Assembly (NCBI GenBank): GCA_964342485.1
Contig: CAYFFO010000004.1
Coordinates: forward strand, 1-64,000
Reading direction: 5' to 3'
Length of the DNA stretch: 64,000 nt
DNA from: CAYFFO01 sp964342485
GTDB taxonomy: Bacteria; Chloroflexota; Dehalococcoidia; Lucifugimonadales; CAJWER01
The notes beneath the pieces are model-generated. The model was given only the letters and a program-made list of their open reading frames with translations. It was not told the DNA's origin and searched no databases. The stretch's first letter is position 1; every line of letters begins with the position of its first letter. Below are positions 1 to 8,671 of this stretch, one piece after another. Position numbers and translations under genes: made by a program.

Positions 1-19
1 CTTTAAATAAAAATATCTC

Positions 20-1186
20 TTATGAAAAAGCTCCTTGACCAGTTATATCTTTACCTAAAATGAGTGTATGTATATCATGCGTGCCTTCATATGTATCTAC
101 TGTCTCCAAATTAAGCATATGTCTTATTGAAGCATGATCTAGAGTTATACCAGAAGCTCCAAGTATTTCTCTTGCGATTCTAGCCGCATTTAAAGCTGCC
201 CTAACATTCTCTCTTTTTGCCAGAGAAGCATGCTTGAACATCATGCTCGAACCATCTTTTAATTTACCCAATCTCCACGCTAATAACAGACCTTTAGTAT
301 GATCTACAACCATTCTTACAAGTTTATCCTGTATTAATTGACGTCCTGCTATAGGCTTGTTAAAAGTAGCCCTTCCCAATGAAAAATCCAATGCTTCTTG
401 GTAAACTGACTCCAATGCCCCCATAGCTCCCCATGAGATACCATATCTAGCCTGTGTTAGACACGAAAGTGCCGATCTCAATCCTACAACTTTCGGAAGA
501 GCTAATCCTATCGGTATACGAACGTTATCCATGCTGATTTCAGCAGTATCTGAGATTCTAAGGCTCATCTTACGTAAAATCGGATTGGCAGTAAATCCAG
601 GCGTATCAGTAGGGACTATAAAACCCATGACCTCAGATGTATCCTGATCTTTGACCCAAACAATTGCAATATCCGCTATTGTTCCATTAGTAATCCACAT
701 TTTTGATCCGTTTAAAACAAACGTATCTCCTTCCTTTCTAACACTAGAATGCATTGAATCAGGATCTGATCCAGCTTGTCCTTCTGTTAAAGCAAAACAC
801 CCCAATATCTCCCCCTTAGCAAGTCCAGACAAGTACTCCGCTTGCTGCTCTTGAGATCCATATTTATATATAGGGTACATCACCAAAGAACTCTGAACGC
901 TAACAAAGCTGCGAAGGGCGGAATCAATTCTTTCCAATTCATAACAGATAATTCCATATGCAATATTGCTTAAACCTACGCCTCCCTTTTCTATAGGGAG
1001 ATTGGCACCTAGCAATCCTAAATTGCCAAATTTTTTAATCAGTTGCACAGGAAAACTACCTGTCTCCCAACATTCTGTTATAAAGGGAGATGCTTCGTCA
1101 TTAAGAAACTGTCTTACGGTACTTTGAATCTGTCGTTCATCAGAAGTAAATAGATCCCTAGTATTAAAATAATCAAACAAATTCAC
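20..1186 (-). CDS. gcdH: Glutaryl-CoA dehydrogenase (acyl-CoA dehydrogenase family)
   Basis: FAD enzyme that oxidises and decarboxylates glutaryl-CoA to crotonyl-CoA in lysine/tryptophan-type catabolism. The 388 residues match the family length. The substrate-loop segment RSFVSVQSSLVMYPIY and the C-terminal YEGTHDIH with catalytic Glu at residue 367 are both typical of glutaryl-CoA dehydrogenase rather than of short-chain acyl-CoA dehydrogenases. CFALTEGQAGSDP and MWITNG are the usual FAD/substrate motifs. It starts with GTG, preceded by AAGGA. Its ETF partner is not in the window. A zinc-ribbon gene lies just upstream on the same strand. Confidence 0.92.
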   Translation of the reverse strand: MNLFDYFNTRDLFTSDERQIQSTVRQFLNDEASPFITECWETGSFPVQLIKKFGNLGLLGANLPIEKGGVGLSNIAYGIICYELERIDSALRSFVSVQSSLVMYPIYKYGSQEQQAEYLSGLAKGEILGCFALTEGQAGSDPDSMHSSVRKEGDTFVLNGSKMWITNGTIADIAIVWVKDQDTSEVMGFIVPTDTPGFTANPILRKMSLRISDTAEISMDNVRIPIGLALPKVVGLRSALSCLTQARYGISWGAMGALESVYQEALDFSLGRATFNKPIAGRQLIQDKLVRMVVDHTKGLLLAWRLGKLKDGSSMMFKHASLAKRENVRAALNAARIAREILGASGITLDHASIRHMLNLETVDTYEGTHDIHTLILGKDITGQGAFS

Positions 1187-1209
1187 AAGTCCTTACTACA
1201 TATTTGAAA

Positions 1210-1401
1210 TCATGTTTTTGAATCAATAGGTTTAAAAATTTCTTTTACAAGTTCACTTGCCCATATCCTAAGCTGATCTTCCAAATCCTCGCCACAATGA
1301 GAACATTCATAATCCCCATATCTTAAAGCAGTACCACACTTCTGGCACGGATTAATATTACCTAACTTAAACATTACTGTTTGTATCTGTGTTTCATGCA
1401 T
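1210..1401 (-). CDS. Small zinc-ribbon protein
   Basis: Protein of 63 residues carrying two CxxC knuckles (Cys19/22 and Cys33/36 from the chosen start), CQKCGTAL and CSHCGEDL, which would bind one zinc. A short helical acidic/basic tail follows. I chose the ATG at 1401 because AGGTG lies eight bases upstream; a GTG three codons earlier (1410) is the alternative. The gene lies between the orphan permease and gcdH, but nothing links their functions. Small ribbons of this kind are often RNA- or protein-binding; no specific role can be assigned. Confidence 0.6.
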   Translation of the reverse strand: MHETQIQTVMFKLGNINPCQKCGTALRYGDYECSHCGEDLEDQLRIWASELVKEIFKPIDSKT

Positions 1402-1576
1402 AATATACACCTATTTATAGTGGCTAATCATATAACTAAAATGAATCGATAAAAATATTTTTGGATTTTGTGAGCAATCAATTCCCAGACATTACATCAA
1501 TAAACGAATCACCGATAAGTACAGGATGAATGCCGTCAGTAAACTATCAATTCTTGTGATTAAATCCTAGGATATT

Positions 1577-2590
1577 TTAATCATCTGTTAGCTTTATTCT
1601 TGGGTCTACCACTGCAAGAAGAATATCAGATAGCAGGGTGCCAAGAACAGTCATTATTCCAAGCATCAACACAATAAATCCCGCAAGGTAAATATCCTGC
1701 TGCCATACTGAAGTAAGCAAAACCGGGCCAAGAGTAGGTAAACTTAGTACAACTGACACTATCACACTGCCACTAACTAAAGCAGGTAGTAAGTACCCTA
1801 CTGTACTAACAAGCGGATTTATAGCAACCCTGACAGGGTATTTCAGAATCAAAGGCCAAGACTTCAATCCTTTGGCCTGTGCTGTAACTACATAAGGCTT
1901 GCTCAATTCATCTAGTAGATTATTCCTCATAACTCGAATAAGACCGGCTGTTCCGGCTGTTCCAAGTACTACTGCAGGAACCCACAGATGCTGAAGGAAA
2001 TCGTACATACGTGCAAGATCCCATGCAGCATCCTTGTAATCAGCTGAATTAAGACCTCCAACACTCTGTCCAAAATAAGCAAATGCCAAATACATTAATA
2101 CCAGACCTAATAGAAAATCAGGTACAGCAAGTCCCGTAAAACCCAATGTCGTGAAAACGTAATCCCCTAATGAATGTTGTCGAACAGCAGAATAAATTCC
2201 AACAGGTATAGCAAAAGTCCAGGTAATTAATACAGTAAATCCAGTTAAAGCCACTGTTGTCCAAATACGATCGCCTATTATCTCTTTTACGGGTTTCTCG
2301 TTAGGCCAGTATCCACAACCCCACTGGAAGGATCTTCCAAAATCTCCCTGTACCAAATTCCTCAGCCATTTATAGTATCGCTTATACTGAGGTTCTCCGA
2401 CACCCATATAAGCTTTCATGTCGGCGGCAACAGCCTCTGTATCAATACCCATACCACCCTGCATAACTAGATCCATATATCTATCGACAACATCACCTTC
2501 TGGGATCTCAATAACCACCCAGGCTAATACCGTTATCGTCCAAATTGTAAATATAGCCAATCCTACACGTTTAATAATATAGCCGAGCAT
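1577..2590 (-). CDS. ABC transporter permease, OppB/DppB type (orphan)
   Basis: Inner-membrane permease of the peptide/nickel (Opp/Dpp) ABC class, about 337 residues with six predicted membrane helices, the first at the start (LGYIIKRVGLAIFTIWTI). The cytoplasmic EAA-like loop AKGLKSWPLILKYPVRVA and the segment VVLSLPTLGPVLLTSVWQQD identify the OppB branch. The ATG at 2590 is preferred over an upstream TTG (2608), because AAGGAG lies four bases before it. Oddly, no OppC permease, ATPase or solute-binding protein gene is adjacent: the next gene upstream is divergent and downstream is a zinc ribbon. It must pair with components encoded elsewhere or be a relic. Confidence 0.88.
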   Translation of the reverse strand: MLGYIIKRVGLAIFTIWTITVLAWVVIEIPEGDVVDRYMDLVMQGGMGIDTEAVAADMKAYMGVGEPQYKRYYKWLRNLVQGDFGRSFQWGCGYWPNEKPVKEIIGDRIWTTVALTGFTVLITWTFAIPVGIYSAVRQHSLGDYVFTTLGFTGLAVPDFLLGLVLMYLAFAYFGQSVGGLNSADYKDAAWDLARMYDFLQHLWVPAVVLGTAGTAGLIRVMRNNLLDELSKPYVVTAQAKGLKSWPLILKYPVRVAINPLVSTVGYLLPALVSGSVIVSVVLSLPTLGPVLLTSVWQQDIYLAGFIVLMLGIMTVLGTLLSDILLAVVDPRIKLTDD

Positions 2591-2820
2591 AGTACTCCTT
2601 CCAATCAACTCAAGGATAAAAATTCAAGGATAAAAATTGTCTATTAAATATATTAGGCAGACTGTACCACATACCAATATATTAATCTAATCAAATTAAA
2701 CCTACTTTTACACTAAATAACGATCAGAATACTCCTTACTTATATTATGAAGGCTATTGTATGGTAGTGATGAATAGAAATATCCACGTCAAAATTTTGA
2801 AATAACCTATTCTATAAAAA

Positions 2821-4191
2821 ATGAAATCGTCAAAACAAATCAAAGATGAAGCTATCCGACACTTATGGATGGCAAATCAAGACTGGTCATCGCTAGCAGA
2901 AGAAGGTGGGCCTACCGTTATAGTTAAAGGTGATGGTTTAAGAGTAATCGATTCAGAGGGTAATTCTTGGATAGATGTAAATGGCGGATACATATCTGTA
3001 GCGGTAGGACATGGACGTACTGAAATTGCTGATGCTGCCTATTCTCAAGCTAAAAAGATCAGTTTCATGCCTGCAGGTACTACTACTGAAATAACAGTCG
3101 AAATAGCACGTAAACTTGCCGAAATCTCCCCAGGAAGTTTAAATCGAGTATACCCGGTCAGTGGAGGTTCAGAAGCAACGGAAACGGCACTTAAAATAGT
3201 AAGAGCATATTACAACAGGCTCGGCCAACCAGAAAGACATAAAATTATTAGCCGAGAAGGTTCATATCATGGTGCCACAGGTGGAGTTCACTGGATGGGA
3301 ACAAGCAGTAACTCATTTAAGGAAAACTACGATTCAGTTATAAGAGGGATGTTATACGCACCTCAACCCACTCCATATAGATGTAGCCTAGGCGGAGAAA
3401 CCGCATCTGAATGTGCGATTAAATGCGTGAACGCAATTGAAGATCTAATTATTGAAAATGATCCCCTGACGATCGCCGCTGTTTTTGCAGAACCTATAGC
3501 TGCTCGAGGTTGCCATGTTCCAGGAGATGAATATTGGCCGATGTTAAGAGACATATGTGATCGCTTTGGAATACTTCTGGTGGCTGACGAGGTAGTCACA
3601 GGCTTTGGACAAACCGGTAAAATGTTTGCACTAGAGCATTGGGAAGTGGTTCCAGACATTATGGCACTTGCAAAAGGAATGATTAGTACATACTTGCCAT
3701 TTGGTGCGACAATAGTCAAAGATGAGATAGCGGATGTCTTTACTGGACAGGATAAGTACCTAAAACATACATTTACAGCAACAGGTCATCCAGTATGTTC
3801 AGCGGCCGCTCTAAAAAATATAGAAATTATTGAAAAAGAAAATCTTGTCAATAATGCGGCTAAAAATGGACTTTATTTTAAAGAACAGCTTCAAACACTT
3901 ATCGCTGACCATCCAACTGTTGGTGATGTAAGAGGCATTGGCCTATTAAATGCAATTGAATTAGTTAATAATAGAAAAACTAAGGAACCATTCCCTGATA
4001 AATCTGATATAGATCTTAAAATTAACCAAAAACTCAAGGCCAAAGGCTTATTACTTAAATCAAACAACGGCGTTATAGTTTTGGGCCCGCCTCTTGTAAT
4101 CACAAAACCTGAAATTGACGAAATTATCCACTTGATTGATCTAACACTTTGGGAAATCGAAGGAGAGCTCAGGATAAATAGTAACGTATGA
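2821..4191 (+). CDS. Class III aminotransferase (omega-amino acid/GABA type)
   Basis: PLP-dependent fold-type I aminotransferase, 456 residues. PLP Schiff-base Lys is at residue 285 in ALAKGMISTYLPFGA; the preceding LLVADEVVTGFGQTGKMF carries the Asp that contacts the pyridine nitrogen. YPVSGGSEATETALK is the phosphate-binding region. Members of this branch transfer the terminal amino group of omega-amino acids to pyruvate or 2-oxoglutarate; the substrate cannot be read from the sequence. There is no obvious Shine-Dalgarno before the ATG, so it may be leaderless. After the false gap is removed its TGA overlaps the start of the NYN gene (ATGA), suggesting coupled translation. Confidence 0.88.
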   Translation: MKSSKQIKDEAIRHLWMANQDWSSLAEEGGPTVIVKGDGLRVIDSEGNSWIDVNGGYISVAVGHGRTEIADAAYSQAKKISFMPAGTTTEITVEIARKLAEISPGSLNRVYPVSGGSEATETALKIVRAYYNRLGQPERHKIISREGSYHGATGGVHWMGTSSNSFKENYDSVIRGMLYAPQPTPYRCSLGGETASECAIKCVNAIEDLIIENDPLTIAAVFAEPIAARGCHVPGDEYWPMLRDICDRFGILLVADEVVTGFGQTGKMFALEHWEVVPDIMALAKGMISTYLPFGATIVKDEIADVFTGQDKYLKHTFTATGHPVCSAAALKNIEIIEKENLVNNAAKNGLYFKEQLQTLIADHPTVGDVRGIGLLNAIELVNNRKTKEPFPDKSDIDLKINQKLKAKGLLLKSNNGVIVLGPPLVITKPEIDEIIHLIDLTLWEIEGELRINSNV

Positions 4192-4232
4192 TAAAAATAA
4201 AATGGCCATCTATAAAAATAAATTCAGAAAAT
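4178..4232. repeat. 55-bp duplicate flanking false gap 1 (left copy)
   Basis: These 55 bases are identical to 4333-4387 on the other side of the N run. The copy holds the aminotransferase stop codon and the start of the NYN protein. Exact equality in length with the pair at the second gap points to a k=55 assembly overlap, not a biological repeat. Confidence 0.9.
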
Positions 4233-4332
4233 NNNNNNNNNNNNNNNNNNNNNNNNNNNNNNNNNNNNNNNNNNNNNNNNNNNNNNNNNNNNNNNNNNNN
4301 NNNNNNNNNNNNNNNNNNNNNNNNNNNNNNNN
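4233..4332. other. Assembly gap of 100 N, probably spurious
   Basis: Run of exactly 100 N between two identical 55-bp contig ends. Joining the contigs on the overlap removes 155 bases and leaves both flanking genes intact and overlapping by 4 bp. No sequence is likely to be missing here. Confidence 0.95.
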
Positions 4333-4387
4333 ATAGTAACGTATGATAAAAATAAAATGGCCATCTATAAAAATAAATTCAGAAAAT
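4333..4387. repeat. 55-bp duplicate flanking false gap 1 (right copy)
   Basis: Identical to 4178-4232. It contains the ATG used by the NYN-domain gene. Confidence 0.9.
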
Positions 4388-5080
4388 ACTAAGGACACTA
4401 TGAAAGCAAAAAGCCAGCCTATTATTGAATCAGATTCATCGCGAATATCCATATTTATTGACGGCAGTAATCTATATCACAGCCTGGAAGAAAACTGTCA
4501 CCGTTTCGACCTTGATTTCAGCGCCTTTGCTGACAAGCTATGTCGAGGAAGAACATTATATCGAATTTACTACTACAACATGTTAAGAGATAGCGAACGT
4601 AATGCGAATGCTTACCAAGAGCAACAAAAATTTCTTGGTGCTCTCTATAGTACCCCGTATTTAGAAGTAAGACTGGGAACCGCAAAAATGAGAGGAGATA
4701 TCACTGTTGAAAAAGGCATCGATATAATGGTCGCTACAGACTTATTGAGATTAGCCTGGGAAGACAGATATGACGTAGCTATCTTGGTAAGTGGAGATGG
4801 AGATTTTGCATATGCAGTTCAAGCAGTAAAAGATCTTGGTAAACATGTAGAAGTGGCCGCATTTCAATCAAACCTATCTTGGGAACTAGGAAACGTCGCT
4901 GATAATCGAGAACTTTTTACTAACGACTACTTTAAATCACTATGGAGTAAGAAAAAACCCACGAATACAAGAAAAACTCCTGCAAACAAAAGCAAAGACA
5001 ATTCAACCGAAGGGACTAAAACTACCGGACGAAAATGGTTTAGAAAACCTCGCATAAAAGAAAATAATAAAACAACTTAG
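4343..5080 (+). CDS. NYN/PIN-like domain protein (LabA/DUF88 family)
   Basis: Protein of 245 residues with a NYN nuclease-like domain in roughly residues 34-190. It begins ISIFIDGSNLYHSL (Asp40) and contains VSGDGDFAYAVQAVKDLG, where Asp152 and Asp154 complete the acidic pocket. KGIDIMVATDLLRLA supplies another acidic position. The C-terminal 50 residues are low complexity and rich in Lys, Arg and Thr, suggesting nucleic-acid contact. NYN proteins are believed to be RNases or RNA-processing factors; activity is inferred. When the false gap is closed the ATG overlaps the aminotransferase TGA. An internal ATG at 4400 is an alternative start that would drop 19 residues. Confidence 0.8.
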   Translation: MIKIKWPSIKINSENTKDTMKAKSQPIIESDSSRISIFIDGSNLYHSLEENCHRFDLDFSAFADKLCRGRTLYRIYYYNMLRDSERNANAYQEQQKFLGALYSTPYLEVRLGTAKMRGDITVEKGIDIMVATDLLRLAWEDRYDVAILVSGDGDFAYAVQAVKDLGKHVEVAAFQSNLSWELGNVADNRELFTNDYFKSLWSKKKPTNTRKTPANKSKDNSTEGTKTTGRKWFRKPRIKENNKTT

Positions 5081-5106
5081 TGTATTTAGAATATCAATAA
5101 AAAATA

Positions 5107-6063
5107 TTAAAATAAATTAACTAGCACCTTAAGTATCTCTTCAAAAGTTGCAAAACCTTCAAATCTGGCCTCTATTATTCCAGATCGATTGATAACAAAT
5201 GTCCATTCAATACTTGGTAGCGACCATTCAAGTACTGTAGTCGATAATATTGCGTTATTTATGTCTCCCTGTATCTCTTGTGGATTTTCGTAAAAATCAA
5301 CATGTATAAAATTAGCCGTTCCTATATAAAGATTCTTTAACTCCTGTAGAACTTCTACTTGAGGGCCACAAACAGCGTTAGTACAAAAAGCTGGACTTGC
5401 AAACACTACCACCGATGGGATATTACTTTCCAGAGAATTAGCAATAGTTATAGCATACAAATCTTTATCTCGTAATGATCCAGTTGTGAGTTCCTTTATA
5501 TCTACGACATCTTCGATAGTCCGATTAGAACTTGGGATTGCTATATCACCCACATTAGGAGCATCTGTGGTCCTATCAACGTTGAAATTTAATGAAATCT
5601 TGGTATGCCCATCCTCGATACTCAAAATATCGATATCAGCTTGCCATTCGCCGATATGATCGAAGTTTAATATTGTTGTATAAAGGCCACGATTGCCATA
5701 AGGCCACTTCTGGAATATTGCCTCATCTGATTTTAATGTTTCTTTTCTAGAACCAGTTAACCAAACTTTGATTTGTACTTTTGGTAAAGTCAAAAATCCG
5801 CTTGGCGTGGTAATAACAAAACCAAACCTGTTATCACCTAAACTAAGATCACTGGTAGCTAGTATAGCTTGATATCCGGTCTCAGATTTAGGCCCATAGT
5901 AAAGAGGAATTTTATCAGGCCTAAATGATGACGATTCCTTACCATTTTTTTGGGTTCTATCTAAATTAGTATCAGTAAAGCATCCAACATTGATAATGAT
6001 ATAGATAACCATTAAACCAATTAACAAACCTGAACTTAAGTAATTTTTACTAATAAAAAACAT
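5107..6063 (-). CDS. Lipoprotein with C-terminal thioredoxin-like domain
   Basis: Predicted exported lipoprotein of 318 residues: hydrophobic signal then a lipobox ending at Cys28 (INVGC). Residues about 50-165 are beta-rich with no family I recognise. From about residue 185 a thioredoxin-like fold is suggested by VVVFASPAFCTNAVCGP, in which Cys227 and Cys232 are spaced CxxxxC rather than CxxC, and by WTFVINRSGIIEARFEGF near the end. Similar Chloroflexi proteins are annotated as redoxin-like, but the spacing makes a disulfide oxidoreductase role uncertain. It lies 62 bp downstream of the DipZ-like lipoprotein on the same strand, so they are probably co-transcribed. Confidence 0.62.
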   Translation of the reverse strand: MFFISKNYLSSGLLIGLMVIYIIINVGCFTDTNLDRTQKNGKESSSFRPDKIPLYYGPKSETGYQAILATSDLSLGDNRFGFVITTPSGFLTLPKVQIKVWLTGSRKETLKSDEAIFQKWPYGNRGLYTTILNFDHIGEWQADIDILSIEDGHTKISLNFNVDRTTDAPNVGDIAIPSSNRTIEDVVDIKELTTGSLRDKDLYAITIANSLESNIPSVVVFASPAFCTNAVCGPQVEVLQELKNLYIGTANFIHVDFYENPQEIQGDINNAILSTTVLEWSLPSIEWTFVINRSGIIEARFEGFATFEEILKVLVNLF

Positions 6064-6125
6064 TGGTTTATTAAAATACTGATCTTTGATAGTACCTATA
6101 ATCTCTAAATCAATAGCATTATAAG

Positions 6126-7364
6126 TTATCTATTTACATTAGGTTCCGTTATATAGGATCCGAATGTAAATGCAAATATCGCCAACTCATCCGAATTGGA
6201 ACTGATTTTTAGCTCATGTGAACTATATCTCGGTAGTTTTATAAGATTATACATATCGGATCTATTCACGTTCACAATACTGTTTCCAGACTGGTCGAAA
6301 GCTATATCTGTTCCGGCCTCATTGGAATCAACTGGTTTGCCATCTAACCAAACTCTAAGTTTATAAGGCTTATCATTCATTGCAAGAACGACATTTACCT
6401 CAATAGCATTGAATTTTATCACCATATAATCTTCATAATTTTCTGTAGCGCGGGCATGTACCAACTCTTCCATTCGATTAATCCAATTCCCTTGAAGATA
6501 AATGTGATGATTCCGATATTCCAGGGGATCCTTATAAAAGACTTCTTGATCAACGTCTGCATAAAAATCTTCATGCATAACATAAGGAGGTGAACCGGAA
6601 CGAAGCAATCCAAAATTTCTTAGAAAGCCAGCATATAGCTCTCTAGTTTGTGAAGATTCAGGATCAGATCTGTTCCAAGCTTTCTCATCTCTTTCTGGAT
6701 CCTGTAAATTGCTGATACTAATCGATGTTAAATCCGATCCAGCATCTAGTAAGAGTTTCCTAATTTCTTTTTCAGTCTCTATATAGGCTCCTTCTCCAAA
6801 ATGTTTATATCTGATAACACCATTCTTATCAATTAGGTATTTAGCTGGCCAGAATTGATTTTCAAATGCAGCCCACGTTTTAAGATCATTGTCTTGAACA
6901 ATAGGGTATTCTATCGAGTATTGATCTCTTGCCATCTTGACGTTTTCTGCAATTTTTTCAAACTCAAATTCAGGAGCATGGACACCCAAAATTATCAGAC
7001 CTTGATCAGAATATTTTTTATGCCATTGCTTTAAATACGGCAAGGTTCTAATACAATTCACGCATGTATAGGTCCAGAAATCTACCAGTATTACATTACC
7101 TCGTTTTTCTTCTAAACGAAAAGGTTCTGTATTCAACCAGCCATCCAATCCAACTAGTTCTGGAGCTAAATCGTCTGGTTGTCTAGCCAAATTATGAGAA
7201 GTATCAATTTCAGGTGTTTTATCAGGCAAACTGACAATTACATCATCATTTTTAGAAGGTTCTGAAACCAAATTATCGTCTGATGATTTGCCACATGACA
7301 ATCCAGCCACAAATAAGAAAGTTAACAAAAAAATGGGAATAATAGGACGATAAAAACTGTACAT
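6126..7364 (-). CDS. Thioredoxin-domain lipoprotein, TlpA/DipZ C-terminal-like
   Basis: Exported lipoprotein of 412 residues, lipobox Cys at residue 24 (GLSC). Residues about 66-210 form a redoxin domain with active site WTYTCVNCIRTLPYL (Cys101, Cys104), the signature seen in the periplasmic part of DipZ-type proteins. The C-terminal 180 residues (QGNWINRMEELV, YKLRVWLDGKPV, FAFTFGSY) match the beta-sandwich domain that follows the thioredoxin domain in DipZ. The CcdA-like membrane part of DipZ is absent. Likely role: extracytoplasmic thiol-disulfide exchange. The start is supported by AGGAG upstream. Downstream lies a second thioredoxin-like lipoprotein, upstream BioY. Confidence 0.82.
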   Translation of the reverse strand: MYSFYRPIIPIFLLTFLFVAGLSCGKSSDDNLVSEPSKNDDVIVSLPDKTPEIDTSHNLARQPDDLAPELVGLDGWLNTEPFRLEEKRGNVILVDFWTYTCVNCIRTLPYLKQWHKKYSDQGLIILGVHAPEFEFEKIAENVKMARDQYSIEYPIVQDNDLKTWAAFENQFWPAKYLIDKNGVIRYKHFGEGAYIETEKEIRKLLLDAGSDLTSISISNLQDPERDEKAWNRSDPESSQTRELYAGFLRNFGLLRSGSPPYVMHEDFYADVDQEVFYKDPLEYRNHHIYLQGNWINRMEELVHARATENYEDYMVIKFNAIEVNVVLAMNDKPYKLRVWLDGKPVDSNEAGTDIAFDQSGNSIVNVNRSDMYNLIKLPRYSSHELKISSNSDELAIFAFTFGSYITEPNVNR

Positions 7365-7412
7365 TGAAGATACTCCTATTAAGGTATCATCTCGCCATTC
7401 AACTTCAAAATA

Positions 7413-8120
7413 TTACCTTCTCCGAAGCTTGTCTATAAGTACCCATGAACCAGGCAATATTAACGCTGCTAGCACCAATTTAACAGCATCTCCACCAATA
7501 AATGGGTACAAGCCTCCACGTAAAGCCATGTCAACTACGTTGGATCCACCCTGTGACTGAAAATAACTATACAATCCGTCATTGGTCGCAATTTTAATCG
7601 CCAACCATGGCAATCCAAATATATAAATCACTACATTCCCAAGTAACATTGCGAATGGCACTGTAGATCTCCTGTCCCATCCTCTTTCTGCTAATAAGCC
7701 TACTAAATATGAGGCAAAAATAAATCCAATTATGTACCCCCCGGTAGTCATATCCCAAACTAATCCGTCACTGCCTGACCATGGTAATATAAAATGTATG
7801 ACTTGATCTTCAACAATTGGACTTTTCCCGGGTGCAAAAACGGGTAACCCAAAACTACCTATCAAAAAATAAACCAACATACTTAAACCACCTCGTTTAC
7901 TGCCTAAAACGCCTCCCGTAAGAAGCACACCAAAGGTCTGTCCAGTTATAGGCACAGTGGTTGTAGGAATTCTTATAGCGATCTGTGCACAAAGTGCGAC
8001 TAATAGTGCAAATCCAAAAATTATAGCTGCATCAATCGCAATTCGTCTGATTAGGGATTCTTGTCTAAAATCTGGCAATATCACATCCACCAGCACTCTT
8101 GGATTCGCTGTGACTTGCAT
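7413..8120 (-). CDS. bioY: Biotin ECF transporter substrate-binding subunit BioY
   Basis: Integral membrane protein of 235 residues, the S component that captures biotin for an energy-coupling-factor transporter. Family features are the segments RIPTTTVPITGQTFGVLLTG, RGGLSMLVYFLIGSFGLPVFA and GGYIIGFIFASYLVGLLAERG with six hydrophobic helices. GGAGG nine bases before the ATG fixes the start. No ECF ATPases or EcfT are nearby, so it either shares a module encoded elsewhere or works alone as some BioY proteins do. The cell is therefore probably dependent on external biotin, at least in part. Confidence 0.93.
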   Translation of the reverse strand: MQVTANPRVLVDVILPDFRQESLIRRIAIDAAIIFGFALLVALCAQIAIRIPTTTVPITGQTFGVLLTGGVLGSKRGGLSMLVYFLIGSFGLPVFAPGKSPIVEDQVIHFILPWSGSDGLVWDMTTGGYIIGFIFASYLVGLLAERGWDRRSTVPFAMLLGNVVIYIFGLPWLAIKIATNDGLYSYFQSQGGSNVVDMALRGGLYPFIGGDAVKLVLAALILPGSWVLIDKLRRR

Positions 8121-8291
8121 TTAAATAACCTCCGATTGAAAAATATGCAATCCTGCAACCATAACTTGATCTTAATCTGAAATCATGAGATGAATCGTCA
8201 CCTGAATTATGGTTTGTAGATCGTTTTAATTATCTGTATTAAATATGCTAATTTAAGTTATCTGAAAACAACTATATAAAATTGGTACAAA

Positions 8292-8480
8292 TCATAACTC
8301 AGTATTTTTCTTGGCTGGAGAATATATTGAACCATCAGGGAATTCGGGCGGCCCTACACTACGTCTTCCCAATTTACCCAGTAACTTGCCAGCCAACACT
8401 GTCATAAAAATCCCGCCGCCGAAAACTACGGAAGCCTTTTTAAGAAATTCGCGTCTTGAATAGGTCCCTTTGTCCTTCAT
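8292..8480 (-). CDS. Tiny twin-arginine signal protein
   Basis: Protein of 62 residues that is almost entirely a Tat signal: SRREFLKKA at residues 8-16, then a hydrophobic stretch (VVFGGGIFMTVLAG) and a short Pro-rich polar tail. It resembles small Tat-anchored peptides found beside redox enzymes, such as the formate-dehydrogenase-region Tat target family, but no redox enzyme is adjacent here. It may be a membrane-anchored accessory subunit or a truncated leader. A start at 8480 is consistent with the Tat n-region. Function unknown. Confidence 0.55.
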   Translation of the reverse strand: MKDKGTYSRREFLKKASVVFGGGIFMTVLAGKLLGKLGRRSVGPPEFPDGSIYSPAKKNTEL

Positions 8481-8671
8481 ATCCAGTGTCTATTTCTCCT
8501 CAATCTTGTGCATTATAACTATTTATCCATTATATCAGAGCCGATCATAAACTTCAGAAAAATGTTAGATTATTAATCCAGTCTTGAATTCCATTAACCT
8601 AAAATCTACACAATGGCAATGGCGATGATATAATTACAAACCTTGAAATATAAGCGGTTATGGAGCACAAA

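Noticed and set aside
8121..8291. Possible biotin riboswitch or BirA operator before bioY
   Set aside because: I found no symmetric site or recognised structure; only a strong ribosome-binding site is visible.
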